Assembly (NCBI GenBank): GCA_950295325.1
Contig: OX485806.1
Span: 20,956,001-21,020,000 of the forward strand
Reading direction: 5' to 3'
Source of the DNA: Polytrichum commune
Taxonomy: Eukaryota; Streptophyta; Polytrichopsida; Polytrichales; Polytrichaceae
DNA: 64,000 nucleotides
Numbering within the stretch: position 1 is the first letter of the stretch; each line of letters begins with the position of its first letter. Made by a program: the position numbers and the translations under genes. This document shows positions 36,447 to 47,600 of the stretch, piece after piece. Under the pieces are notes generated by a model. It ran no database searches. It was not told the origin of the DNA and saw nothing but the letters and a program-made list of their open reading frames with translations.

Positions 36447-39182
36447 TGTGAGCTTTTGAAATTTGCTAAAATGAACTAAACAAAGAATGACCTTGCAAAT
36501 CTACGCATGATAGAACAGACCATTAATGACTTGATTGTGCTGATTTGTAATCCACGTGTGGTATGCGAGACGTATGGGCGAACTCGAACGTGCATGGATT
36601 AATGGGCCCGGACCAATACTTCGTAGTGTATCGGATTGAATTCCCATCGAGCAGAGTACCCTAAGGAATGATCTTCAGGATACTTAGACATTAGTCTTTT
36701 AGCACACGCAATTCCCATCTCCCTTGTGAATACGCGGATAGGCCTATTGACCTTTGGGTAGGTGTCATCGTAAACAAAGAGCTTATCATAGACAATGTGT
36801 TTTGGTATAGGCGCATCCACAGGCGTTATCGAGTGTTGTGGACCCTGAACCCAAAACTACGCGACGATAAATTAAAGAGAAGTGAAAACGTTGAAATAGG
36901 AATATGTAAATCAAAACTAATAACCTTGAGTCCGGGATGGAGGAAACTTACATTAACATGACTAGGCACCACTTTGGCAAGAGCGGCACGCCGTTTGTCC
37001 TCATCTTGATTGTTGTGCATCGTCCGGAAATCGTGGACATCGGTGTTGTCAAATACGGGGTGGGGAGCCTTGTCGCCGCGTGGCCAACGTGTCAAATACC
37101 TCTTCACTGCTTGTGGGGCATTTTTAGTGGCTTCTGGACTGTGGCAGTCCAACGGGATGATATTAACGGCACTCGACGATGCCTGCACCTTCGGAGGAAT
37201 CTATGTATTACCAACCACTACGGCGAGATTTGATACGTTGTCGACGACAACTAGTGTTGGCTGGACAGACTCCAGCTCGGAGGGCCTAAGTGGAGGCTCA
37301 GTACAATGTGCCACTGGGAGGACACAGTCCATCCCACCAGTTGGTAAGATTTTCGTCCGCGGTGATCGTATTGGCGAAAATGGACTATCACTCATAGTGA
37401 TGATTGATGGCACATCTTGACTGGGAGAGGGGTCTAAGTCTGTAGGTGGAGCACGCTTCTGCACCGTTCTGTTGTTGCGTTTAGGGGACCCATAACGGGC
37501 GAGAGTGGCATGGGATCGTCGTTGATAGTAGGTGACGTTCGAGGAGACAATGTTGCAGAGTGTGGTGGATCCATTTGTTCTGGGTTCTGCAAGGAAGCCT
37601 GTGAATTGCAAGACATCATTAAAGACACCTGAATGCAAAATAGATACTACATGTCCAAGCCAAAAGATTATACTTTATTTATAATAAATTGTGGCACATA
37701 TGGCCTCATCTTCCCACAAGGGATGAATTCTACACTATCCTATCTAAATGTATTGAAGAAATAGGCGTCCTAGTCGACAAGAGGCTTCAAGATGCCGCGC
37801 CGTCTCCGACCTAGATCAAACATCCAGGTGGAGATTCAGTCACTTGAACAGGGTCAAAAGAAAGTAATTAAAATGAGACGGGGTTTGAATACTTACATTG
37901 GCCTCTTCGTCGTCGGGGGTGTCCTCGGTTGCAGGTTCAGCTTCCATATGCGTGGCTCCATCCACGCGATCCACCTCCATTCCTTGGACGCCAACCTCCA
38001 CTTGTGTGATATCCCTCTCGATCTCGGCAGCTCCGACGGCGACTTCCACTGTAGGGGCTGGTTGCGGCAATGGCTGAGGGGTCTGTTGCCGAGCAAAGCT
38101 CATTGCTTCTTGGAGCAAGCCCGATAGCATGGTGGGCAGTGTTCTGTTCATGATGCCCACGATTTTCTCCTCCACCCACGTCTCTGTAATCGCGGGCTCT
38201 TGAGACCATGTACTATGTCTCTTCGACTGTCGGTCTTTGTGCTTCCCTCGCTTGGAAGCCTTGGGTTTCGGTGGACTAGGGGGTGGGATCTCTTTGCCGC
38301 TCTCATGGCGATGTGGTGGCGACGGTGGTCCTGAGGTGGTTGGAAGATCGGGTGCGGGTGTGCCCACAACGTATTCGGTTGTGTTTTCTTCGACAGGGGC
38401 CTCGCGGTTGGCCTCTTCCCCTTCAGTAGGGTCTTCGGCTACGGCCTCATCAAGGTCCTCCTCGTGGACCTCCTCAATTTCCTCCTCCACGCCCTCGTGT
38501 TCGTCCCCGCCATCATCATCGTCATCGTGGGTGTCCGCCTGTTCAACCTCCTGATGTGGTTCCTCTAGCGGGTCATCCGCCAGCGAGGTGACATGATCAG
38601 GATCCTCAGCAAAGTCGAGCACCCTGGCCTGCAAAGGGGAAGGTGAATGACGGAAATCGTGCGGTCGCCTTTGTGAGTGAATGGAATCGCTATCCGATTG
38701 CGATTCCAACTGCTGTTCCTCCCCTCTGCTAGCAGCCTCGTCTGTATCCTGCTCGCTAGGCGCCTCTTTGTCGTCGTCGTCATGTTCAGGCTCTTCGTAG
38801 TCGTCGTCGTCATGTTCAGGCTCTTCGTAGTCGTCGCCCTCTGAGTCCACCCTATCAATGTCCATGGCATCGATATCCACACCGGGTGAAGGATCTCGGG
38901 GGACATCCTCCAACAACAGTGTTGGGGTTGCATGTTGTTGACGATGAGGTTGCGAAGCTCTGCCGTGCGCAGCGTCATCCTCATCATCTTGGAAGTCTAC
39001 TGCCCGAAGGGGTCGAATGTGTTCATTCTTATTGGGCAGCGTGTGCACAAAGCAAGAGTCCATATACGAAAACACATGTTGGTCGTTCATCTGCCCACAT
39101 GAACAATATAAATGTTATGTAACTTGACCAATTTAAAACAAGAACTTCAACCCTTAAACTTCAACTCTCTAAAACTTAAAGT

Positions 39183-39282
39183 CCTCCCCACTTAAAATCT
39201 TCCCTGCAGTATACAAGGGAGGTTCCTCTCGGCCGAGAGGAACCTCCCTTGTATACTGCAGGGAAGATTTTAAGTGGGGAGG
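39183..39282. repeat. 100-bp perfect palindrome
   Basis: Exact palindrome centred at 39232/39233 with core TTCCTCTCGGCCGAGAGGAA. Its arms run out through CTTGTATACTGCAGGGAAG to CCTCCCC/GGGGAGG. Pairing fails at 39182/39283. It lies in the intron after the methyltransferase-like segment, between the donor at 39326 and the exon at 39090. Confidence 0.95.
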
Positions 39283-40826
39283 GAGGCAGTGAGGGACTAG
39301 GTGTAGGGTGTTGCAGAGAACATACCAATGCGGCAGCAATTGGCTTCAAGCCGCCGAATAAGTTAATCACGACCCCTCCCGTGCTTCCAAGGAAGCTGAA
39401 AAACGACAGATAAACCTCCATTCGCAACTCCCCCCGGATCACTTCGTATGATAGTTCGGACCACTCCTTGGGGTTCACATTGTAACGCCGAGCTTCAGGC
39501 GGCATCATTGGACATCGGAAGATTTTGTGGCCCGGGAGGATGCTCGGGCAAGTAAGGAAGTCCACGTAAATCATCGGTGACTCCCTCTTGCAGTCCACTT
39601 CCTTGTAGAATGGATAATTCTCGGCGTGACAAGGTAAATACACCGACGGGATATTCAGGAACGTCTGCGGATGCTTACAAATTATGGCTGAGATGAATTC
39701 CTCAGCTGCGTTGTGGTTTCGCAAGTCGGAGACAATCATCCAAGCTGGGATGGTCTTGAGTATGGGAGACCATATTGGATCCGTAAAATACTTCACCAAG
39801 GACTCCACGACCAAAGAGGACACTGGTTGATCGACACAACCTGGAAGGAATCTAAAGTCCATGACCCCCCCTGTTATGGTGAACTTCGACATCCAATCAA
39901 GATCACGCTTATCTTGCACAGGGATCAGCAACTTTCTTTTGAGAGCGTTGTACTCGACATATCGTGTAATCACTTGTCCGTCACTCTCTTCAAGGTCCGT
40001 ATGATGCCACTCATTCAACAAACGCAGACATGCTGGGGGTGGATCCAAGAACTTGTTATTGGGCATTCGCTTCTTGTTCAACCAACTATCAGTAGCAACC
40101 TGGTAAAGCTTCACCCACTTGGCCTTCGAGATACAGTGGTCCTTCTTGAATTTAGACCAAATGAATCGGTTGAGACACTCAGCACCCTCCGCGTCCTTCC
40201 CCCAAATGCCAAGATCTTTTGGGTCGCGTGTTGACAATTCTTGCAGCAGTATGTTTTTCCACTTCCTAAAGATACACCACGACTTCAAGAGTGACACATT
40301 AGAGTTCTTTGTTGACCTGAAAGTCACTCTAGGAACCTCTTCGCCTGGCCTCACTTCGAGTATTCGTTTTGCACACAAAAGATAGTCAGGCTTAGTCAAA
40401 CCGGCCAAGACCCTGAAAGTTTCTCGAGTCAATGATTTGCAGACATAAGGCTTCTCGAATATGGTTTCCGATTTCTTCTTCTCATGACGCGCTCGTTGTC
40501 TCTGTTGTGCTTCGAGGTATTCATCCAAATAGGTGGATTCATGAGGGTCACCTTCTCATGCGCAATGAAGATCTTATTTCACAACTTGGCAGTCTCATCG
40601 TTGGCCATGATGATTGCGAGCTCAACATTAAGGTCCGCGTGGGTGATACCTCTCGCAATGGCAGTGAACGAAGCCTCCATGCTTGTTGTGAAATTCTGAA
40701 ATGTGGAAGTGTTAGAATACAAACATAAGGGAAATAGACATGAGAAATGGAGTGGGAAAGAAATCAACCATAGCATCATGGTAGCTAGCTATTTAGGTAA
40801 TGTCTTTTTAGGTATGGATCCCTCCC

Positions 40827-40884
40827 ATGAAGTGCTCAAGGAAGGTTCCTCTCGGCCGAGAGGAACCTCCCTTGAGCACTTCAT
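40827..40884. repeat. 58-bp near-perfect palindrome
   Basis: Centre at 40855/40856 with the same TTCCTCTCGGCCGAGAGGAA core. The arms are ATGAAGTGCTCAAGG and its complement with one mismatch. It lies in the large intron (about 40696-41082) of the ParB-like gene. A degenerate copy with a GCGGCTGC centre follows at about 40907-40945. Confidence 0.9.
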
Positions 40885-40978
40885 AGGATCCCTCCCTTGA
40901 GAAATACAAGGGAGGTTTCTCGCGGCTGCGAGGAACCTCCCATGATCACTGCAAAGGAGGCTCCCTTGATAAATATAT

Positions 40979-41010
40979 GGGAGGTTCCTCTCGGCCGAGA
41001 GGAACCTCCC
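40979..41010. repeat. 32-bp perfect palindrome of the same family
   Basis: GGGAGGTTCCTCTCGG and its exact complement, centred at 40994/40995. Third copy in the same intron. The flanks (TTGAGCACT, ACATGGGAG) echo the neighbouring copy's arms. Confidence 0.9.
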
Positions 41011-42639
41011 TTGAGCACTACATGGGAGTGAGGGAGTTTGAAGGGAGGGAGTGAGGAAGTGCATTGTATGAATATGCATACTTATTTTCCATGCCTCCAT
41101 CATTTTGGGGTCGAGCGTTGCCTCAGCTTTGTTAACCCTTTGCTTCTGGGGCCTGCCTAGTTTCACCCACACTCTACGACAATACATAATCTGGGTTGTC
41201 CAAGTAGGGGTGAACTTGTTAAATGAATTGGAGTTATTTAGGGTATAAGATAGGCGGACTGTCATGCTTAGATCCTCGCTCCAGACAATTGTACAAGGCC
41301 ATGTCTTCAATTTATCTTTCAATGCTTGTTCTGTGTCTTTGTGCCCTATAATTTCCCTTGATGCAGCCACGCTGTGTTGACCGTTGATAATGATAAAATT
41401 TCCATTCTTGATGTCGTCCCAAGTCATCCCTTCTCTCCATCTTTCACCCTTATTGAGCTTCGGCATTAGGCAAAGATTGTGATGAGGCCATGCCGGTGGA
41501 GTCTGTATAAGGTAGTTCTTCATGAGTGCTACCCCGGCTTCATCCAGTGGACGAGTAACCTGGTAAGATTTAGCTTGCATCATTTTTTTGATGTGGACAT
41601 GGAAAACTTTCTCCACACCGAAAGGGTAAAGGTGTCCAAATAATTGGACAAACTTTTTCCGGTCCGCTGCAGCTTCCTCCAAACTTGGTTCCTCTCCATG
41701 TGCGATAACTCTCCCCTTCTCTGCTGCAGTGAGCACTAGGGGAGTTTCATCTGTGTCATCCGTCGCCTTCATCCTCTTAGCCTTGGTCTTCCTGGGTTCA
41801 TCAGTTGTCCTTTTCGTGGCCGGGGGTTTCCTTGGGGCCTTTGTCTCCTCGAGATTGTTGTCAAGAATTGCCATTGGGTTGAGGGTTCTAGCCAACGGAC
41901 CAATGTCACCTGAAACATTCTTAGACTTCTTCGAAGTCTCTCGTGTTCCTCCAACAGCTTCCTCTCCGGGTCTATGTTTCTTTTGTGTCTTCTTATTTCT
42001 TCCATCATCATTCCTAGAAGCGAGAAGAGTCTCCGCTTATTTCTTCTTTTGCTTCTTTAGCGCCTCCTTCTCGGACGCCTCTCTTGCATTGATATCACCT
42101 ATTGCTTCAAGTATAAAATTTATGGCCTTCTTGGAAATGCCAGAACCCATCACTCTCTCCATATCTTCTTTGTCCGCAGTAGGGAGCGTCGAGATTGATT
42201 GCGTGAACGGCTCCATATGGAATCTGTGTCTCTTGCAATCGATGGACAAAATTCGTGTTTCAAGTCCTTCGACGACCGACACGTTTAGTTTGTCGCTATC
42301 ACCGATAGCAGCCGAGGTAATTGCATTTCCCGGGTTTGGAATCCAGCTTTTGTCCACCCGGTACGCGAATGTTAATTTTAGAGGCGATTCATTGTCTTTT
42401 CTATGTACTTGCAGCGACCAGTGTCGCAAGTGGGTGTCCCTTAATTCCCAGTGGACACCCTTCGGCCCCACTTGGATATCCCCAACAAGATCGGTCCATA
42501 AAACTTCTCTCTCCATGTCACCTGCACGGATCATTGAACTTGTTAGTGTGTGGACTGCATGAAAGACAGTGTGAAGTCTCAAGAGTGTGATGTGTGAAAG
42601 AGAACCTCAAGAGTGGTGTGATAGTGTTTCTACATTGCG

Positions 42640-43055
42640 AAGGGGAGGAGGATCCTCTCGCCCGCGAGGAACCACCTCCCCCCTCATTAGTGATCCCTTG
42701 AGGGGTTATCAACCTCACAGGCCAAGGGCTCAGTGATGAGGGGGGAGGAGGTTCCTCGCGGGCGAGAGGAACCTCCTCCTCCCTCATCACTGAGCCCTTG
42801 TGAGTCTCATGGACCTCACAGGCCAAGGGCTCAGTGATGAGGGGGGAGGAGGTTCCTCTCGCCTGCGAGGATCCTCCTCCCCCCTCATCACTGAGCCCTT
42901 GTGAGTCTCATGGACCTCATAGGCCAAGGGCTCAGTGATGAGCGGGGGAGGAGGTTCCTCGCAGGCGAGAGGAACCTCCTCCCCCCTCATCACTGAGCCC
43001 TTGTGAGCGTAGGGTAAACCCCTAACAGAACTGCTTAGTGATGAGGGGGGAGGAG
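42640..43055. repeat. 101-bp tandem array, each unit carrying the palindrome
   Basis: TGATGAG recurs at 42734, 42835 and 42936 (period 101) and again near 43039. Each unit has GGAGGAGGTTCCTC, a variable 6-base centre (GCGGGC, TCGCCT, GCAGGC), a GAGAGGAACCTCC-like arm, CATCACTGAGCCCTTG and GGACCTCACAGGCCAAGG. The fourth unit is interrupted by the CACTA element and resumes at 44152-44180. The array starts about 120 bases upstream of the ParB-like gene's ATG. Confidence 0.9.
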
Positions 43056-43364
43056 CACTAGTAGAAAATTTTACGTCCGGATCAACAGAAAGGCGTTGGT
43101 CGCGGTTGTTACTTAGGACGCGTTGACCTGGACATGATGTAACACAATTTTGTTGATTTTTTCTGTTGATATGGTCACAAAAATATTTTTTAAAAAAAAC
43201 TTATTATATATATATATATATATATCATTAAAAAATAAAAAATGAATAAATGTCAGATTTGCAATTCCTAACCCCTCCCAAGTAACCCTCAACATATACC
43301 TCACCTACAAGTATAGACTACCTACCACTCACATAGGTGGCAAGGCCAAGGCCGAAGGTGCCGG

Positions 43365-43430
43365 CCACGGGAATCGAACCTTGCACCTAGTGATACCCAC
43401 ACATGTGCCTTAACCACTAGGTCATCACAT
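43365..43430 (-). repeat. tRNA-derived SINE-like segment (A and B boxes)
   Basis: On the minus strand, TGACCTAGTGGTTAAGG (43408-43424) resembles a tRNA A box. GGTTCGATTCC (43370-43380) is a perfect B-box match, 27 bases further on. The intervening sequence does not fold into a normal anticodon arm, so this is not a functional tRNA. It lies inside the CACTA element, either as a captured SINE head or as a tRNA pseudogene. Confidence 0.6.
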
Positions 43431-43494
43431 CACACATGATATAAACGGAGTGTTTTAAACCTTTCTAGAATAAGGCCACTAATTTCTCTTTACT

Positions 43495-43835
43495 ACCTAC
43501 TTGATGTATATATTTACAGTAAATATATACAGTATATAATTACAGTAAATAATTACAGTATACATACAGTATATAATTACAGTAAATATATACAGTATAT
43601 AATTACAGTAAATATATACTGTATATATTTACTGTAAATGTATACATATTTATATATTATATACATACATGTTACATATATTGTATACATATATGTTACA
43701 TATATTTTATATATATATATATACATACATATATATATATTATATGTTACATATATTATATACATATTATATATATTATTATATATATTATATAATTATA
43801 TAATTATTATTAACTATCAACTAATATAATATTTA
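43495..43835. repeat. AT-rich microsatellite block
   Basis: Long runs built from ATATATACAGTA, TACATAT and TATATA units inside the CACTA element, including ATTACAGTAAATATATACAG repeats at 43515-43610. The short reading frames here, rich in Tyr and Ile, are artefacts of the repeat. Confidence 0.9.
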
Positions 43836-44284
43836 TAATATTTAAACACCTTTGAATTCGTAATTATTTCCATACCCATACACTTACAAGTCCATAAATT
43901 GCAAAAAATTAAGAAGATTTTACAATATTCCAATAGATCCTAGAATATTCCAAAAAATATTCAAAAAATATTTCACATTTACTAAAATTTTGTTGATTTG
44001 GTCATTGTACTATTCTAATCAACAAAAATGTAGGCAGTAAACTGTTGATTTTTACAAAAATTCAAAAATCAGTGAAATCGGTCATTGCAGTGCCCGGATC
44101 GACAAAGATCTGTTGATTTTTTGTTGATTTGGTCATGATTTTCTAGTAGTGGAGGTTCCTCTCACCTGCGAGGAACCTTCTCCTCCAAAGCTACTTGTGT
44201 ACAGATGGGAATTCCGTACAATTCGGACCAATCATTACATTCATCCATTGATTTGATGTTTATGTTAATGTTTTACATTGGATT

Positions 44285-44640
44285 TAACAAGGGCATGAAC
44301 ATAAGTATAAGCATAAACACAAGCATGAGCATAAACATAAACATGAGCATAAACAAGCATGAGCATAAACATAACACATTCAATCAGATAACACATTCAA
44401 TCAGATAACACATTCAACCAGATAACACATTCAATCAGATTGAACATTCAACCAGATAACACATTCAATCAGATAACACATTCAATCAGGTAACACATTC
44501 AATCAGATAACACATTCAATGAAATAAGACATTCAACCAGATTGAACATTCAACCAGATAACACATTCAACCAGATTGAACATTCAATCAGATAACACAT
44601 TCAACCAGATTGAACACAAACACATTCAAACACATTCAAA
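44285..44640. repeat. Short tandem repeats (6-bp then 17-bp units)
   Basis: The block begins with AACATAAGCATAAACA-like units (44285-44370), then repeats ATAACACATTCAATCAG (17 bases) many times to about 44610 with C/T variation, followed by ACACATTCAAACA tails. Non-coding. Confidence 0.9.
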
Positions 44641-47600
44641 CAAACTAAACCAGGTTCTGAGTTTCAACACAAACATACATTCAACACAAGCACAATCAAT
44701 GTAGGATTCACCACAAGCACATTCAAACACATTCATACTGAAGATAAACCTAACACATTGAGTTGAGAGTTACCAGAAGTTGCTGGAAGGAGGGCTGAGG
44801 ATTGTGGGAGACTTGGCTATGGAACTCAACACCCCAACCTAGAGAGAAAAGGCGAACAATCTGGCGTAGAGAAAAGTCGAACTGGAGTGCGACCAGGAGT
44901 GCGACCAGGTGTAGAGAAAAGTGGAAGGTGAGGTGTAGAGAATTTGAGAGCGTGGAAGGTGTGAGTGGAACTTGGAAGGAAGAGAGGAGAAGAAGAGAGG
45001 AGGTGCCGACACAAATGAGGAGTCGCCCGACATTCGAATGGACGCCACCCGGGCGGGTACGGCTACTGGCCGCAATCGACGGTTCAGATGAAGCCGTCAT
45101 CATGGATGGCCGGGATTAACTCACCTTCCCATGATGACAAGTGTACCGACTAGTAACAACTGCCTATGGAACATGTGTTGATTGAGTACCTTTTCCCCGG
45201 TTGCTCTTTCAACTAATTTTATTTTGGCCGTTGGATGCGTGCGTAAACCCTATGGCTCCATCTGCGACATCTGATGTCAAGATGGGAATGAGATTACAAC
45301 CTCTTTTTCGATGCGGTAATGAGAAACAATTGTCATAATTGAATCCATATCTTATATGTCAAATTACAAAGTTACGTCATGGATCATATACATATTGGAA
45401 TTATTTTATAAGCAACTAATTAAATACTAACACACACACACACACACGCATTAAGTACTACATATATGTGGATTTGTTAACATTTTCATGTAAGTTTTGA
45501 CTTAATTATATGAAAAGATTGGATTGAAAACTCAAAAGATAACACTCACCATGAGAAAACGATTTGTATTAGTATAAATCAACGGTATTGTCAATTTGAT
45601 TATCAAAACTTGTCTCAAAAGGTGTGTTAACATGTGCACAAAATATATACAATTTTGATAGAAGAATTCAACCTGTTGTTGATCATCATGCACATTTGGA
45701 AGTTTGTTGAGAAGGGTTGATACCAATAGCGGAACTGATGTGGTGGTCATATATGGGTCCATACCAATATCGGAAGTGTTGTGGTTGTCATATATGAGTG
45801 TACAAAACACAATCACTATTCACTCCAATAGTGATCATGATTCACAAAATCTAATCTACGCACTCATGTATATGTCATATTATGCGACGCGACTCACACA
45901 ACCAATGATTAATTCTTTGTCCTCATTGAACCCTAACAATAAGAACTAATAATAATCACTAATAACGTTTAAATTTTATTATATCAGTATAAAGATATAA
46001 CACCGTGTAAATCCCAATAGTAAGTCACACAAATATCATATTTGGTCTAGTTGTTAAATGTTGCTGAAACCGAGATGTTTCTCATATGATCATCAAGTGT
46101 GTGGGGAGTTTCTTACATAGATTTGATTAATAGGTGTGAATACCATATGATAGTAGATCGTTCATTTCAAGCGAGGCATACCAAATATTCAATCACAAAC
46201 ATATACGAGTTAATGAGGCATTGTACTAATTTGTATTGTTAACTAATGCTTTTTTTATGATGCATCATGCAACATCAAGTGTCTTAATATGTCACTTGTC
46301 TTTATTTTCTTATATCATTATTGATTCCTTAAAAACTAGGACATAAAGTTCAATGATTGTAATTCTTAAATGTTCCCTATTGGCAAAATATTTAATACCT
46401 ACATATGATATAGAGCATGGTAGAAGATACGTGTATTTTGTATTTAAAAGACACTCATACAGCAACAATGCTCCTCAAAAATGATTTATTCATTTATTTT
46501 CTTTGTTGAGGTGCGATTACATAGTGACACGAAAGAAGACACCCATTTTGGCCGTTGGATGCGTGCTTCATAGCAAACTTAGGATGGTTAGCATATTTTG
46601 AGCACATAATCCTTATCTTTGCTAACATGTGTCTTCGTGCCGCCAATTCCAGGTCTCGACGTTACACACTACTCAAATATATAGGTGTCCAAATTATTGT
46701 TGTGGTTGATTTAGGCACATCTACCTTATATCAAGCTGGATAATATTGTATGAATAGTCAAGTAATGGCCGAATGTCATGTGCGTCAAAGGTGGTGAGAG
46801 TCAGTGGCAACAAATATGGTTGTCCTAATAAGGATCAATTTCGTTTGGTAGTAAATACATTCTATCCTTCCATACGTTCTATTTCATCAAGTAATGTCAT
46901 AATGTACATAAACTAAAATTAATGTTACTTTACATAAAAAGAAGCACAAAATACAAATAATTAACCACATTAAGATTTGAGCAATACAATGAATGTGGCT
47001 TGCATTGATTTTCTATTGAAAAACAACTTCAAACAAATAGTAATGTAAATCGTTATCATAGTAGTGGTAATGTTTCTTGCACACACTTGTATGTCAATCA
47101 CCTAATATACTAATTCATTTTGCTTCTAGTAATGGACCCCAAAAGTAGGGCGTGAATTTTTACTACCCAAGATGTGTTATTACACAATATTTCCAAGTGT
47201 TTCTTGACAACATCAATAAAATGGGGTCTCATGGTCACAACTAGTATTATCTTATAATACCCGTGAGCAAATGTAAATAGAGAGTCTCTTCACATGTAGG
47301 TGTTTACTGCCTTTTGGTGGGGAACTTTGTGACCGTGGCTTTATGAATGGTTTTGTATCTTAGGTAGGGATTGATTAGATGGGACATTTGGGGAGAGGTC
47401 TTGGTGAGAGGTTATTAAGTGTGTTAATGAGGAGTTGGGTTGGGTGTGACTTCAACTTAGTGTTCTTGGGGGGGGGGGGGGCGTGTGGCTTTTTGTGAGA
47501 TGAAGATTGAGGGTTCGAAACCTTAATAGACGATAATGAGAAACATGATGACAAGAAAACACTATCCTTTACCATAAATTGGGCGTTCTTTGGGGGTAGT

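Larger units (their letters stand above)
36599..42516 (-). pseudogene. ParB-like plus DNA-methyltransferase-like gene, disrupted
   Basis: A long minus-strand gene. Start: ATG at 42514-42516 (MEREVLWTDLVG). The frame runs through an in-frame TAA (42037-42039) to a donor near 41082. This part holds FIIINGQHSVAASREI, the ParB/Srx-like 'NGQH' signature. Segment 40695 to 40534 has an in-frame TGA and a one-base frameshift near the phrase MNPP. Segment to 39326 holds IVSDLRNHNAAEEF and GGVVINLFGGLKPIAAAL, resembling motifs IV and I of circularly ordered N4/N6 DNA methyltransferases, where FxGxG-type text ends the fold. The next exon, 39090-37897, is very acidic and low-complexity. Later segments are 37628-37212 (another frame change), 37182-36952 and 36844-36599 (ends NPIHYEVLVRAH). 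ParB plus methylase fusions are known in phages and bacteria; the methylase call here is tentative. Several lesions suggest a pseudogene, unless they are assembly errors. Confidence 0.5.
43056..44151. mobile_element. Non-autonomous CACTA element with GAG target duplication
   Basis: The left end is CACTAGTAGAAAAT; the right end in reverse complement is CACTACTAGAAAAT (13 of 14 match). GAG flanks both sides (43053-43055 and 44152-44154), the 3-bp duplication expected of CACTA/EnSpm. Subterminal TGTTGATTTGGTCA-like motifs occur near 43145-43170, 43985-44000, 44043 and 44109-44140. The 1096-bp interior holds a tRNA-like promoter segment and long AT microsatellites but no transposase, so it is non-autonomous. 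Removing the element and one GAG restores a repeat unit of the surrounding 101-bp array. Confidence 0.9.

Noticed and set aside
38237-38554. Ser-rich plus-strand open frame
   Set aside because: It is the complement of the acidic exon of the ParB/methylase-like gene.
42518-43000. Minus-strand frames rich in GEEVPLAREEPPPP-like repeats
   Set aside because: They are translations of the 101-bp tandem array, not protein.
43365-43440. A functional tRNA gene
   Set aside because: A and B boxes are present, but no acceptor stem or normal anticodon arm can be drawn.
43577-43829. Tyr/Ile-rich frames on both strands
   Set aside because: They are products of the TATA/TACATA microsatellite.
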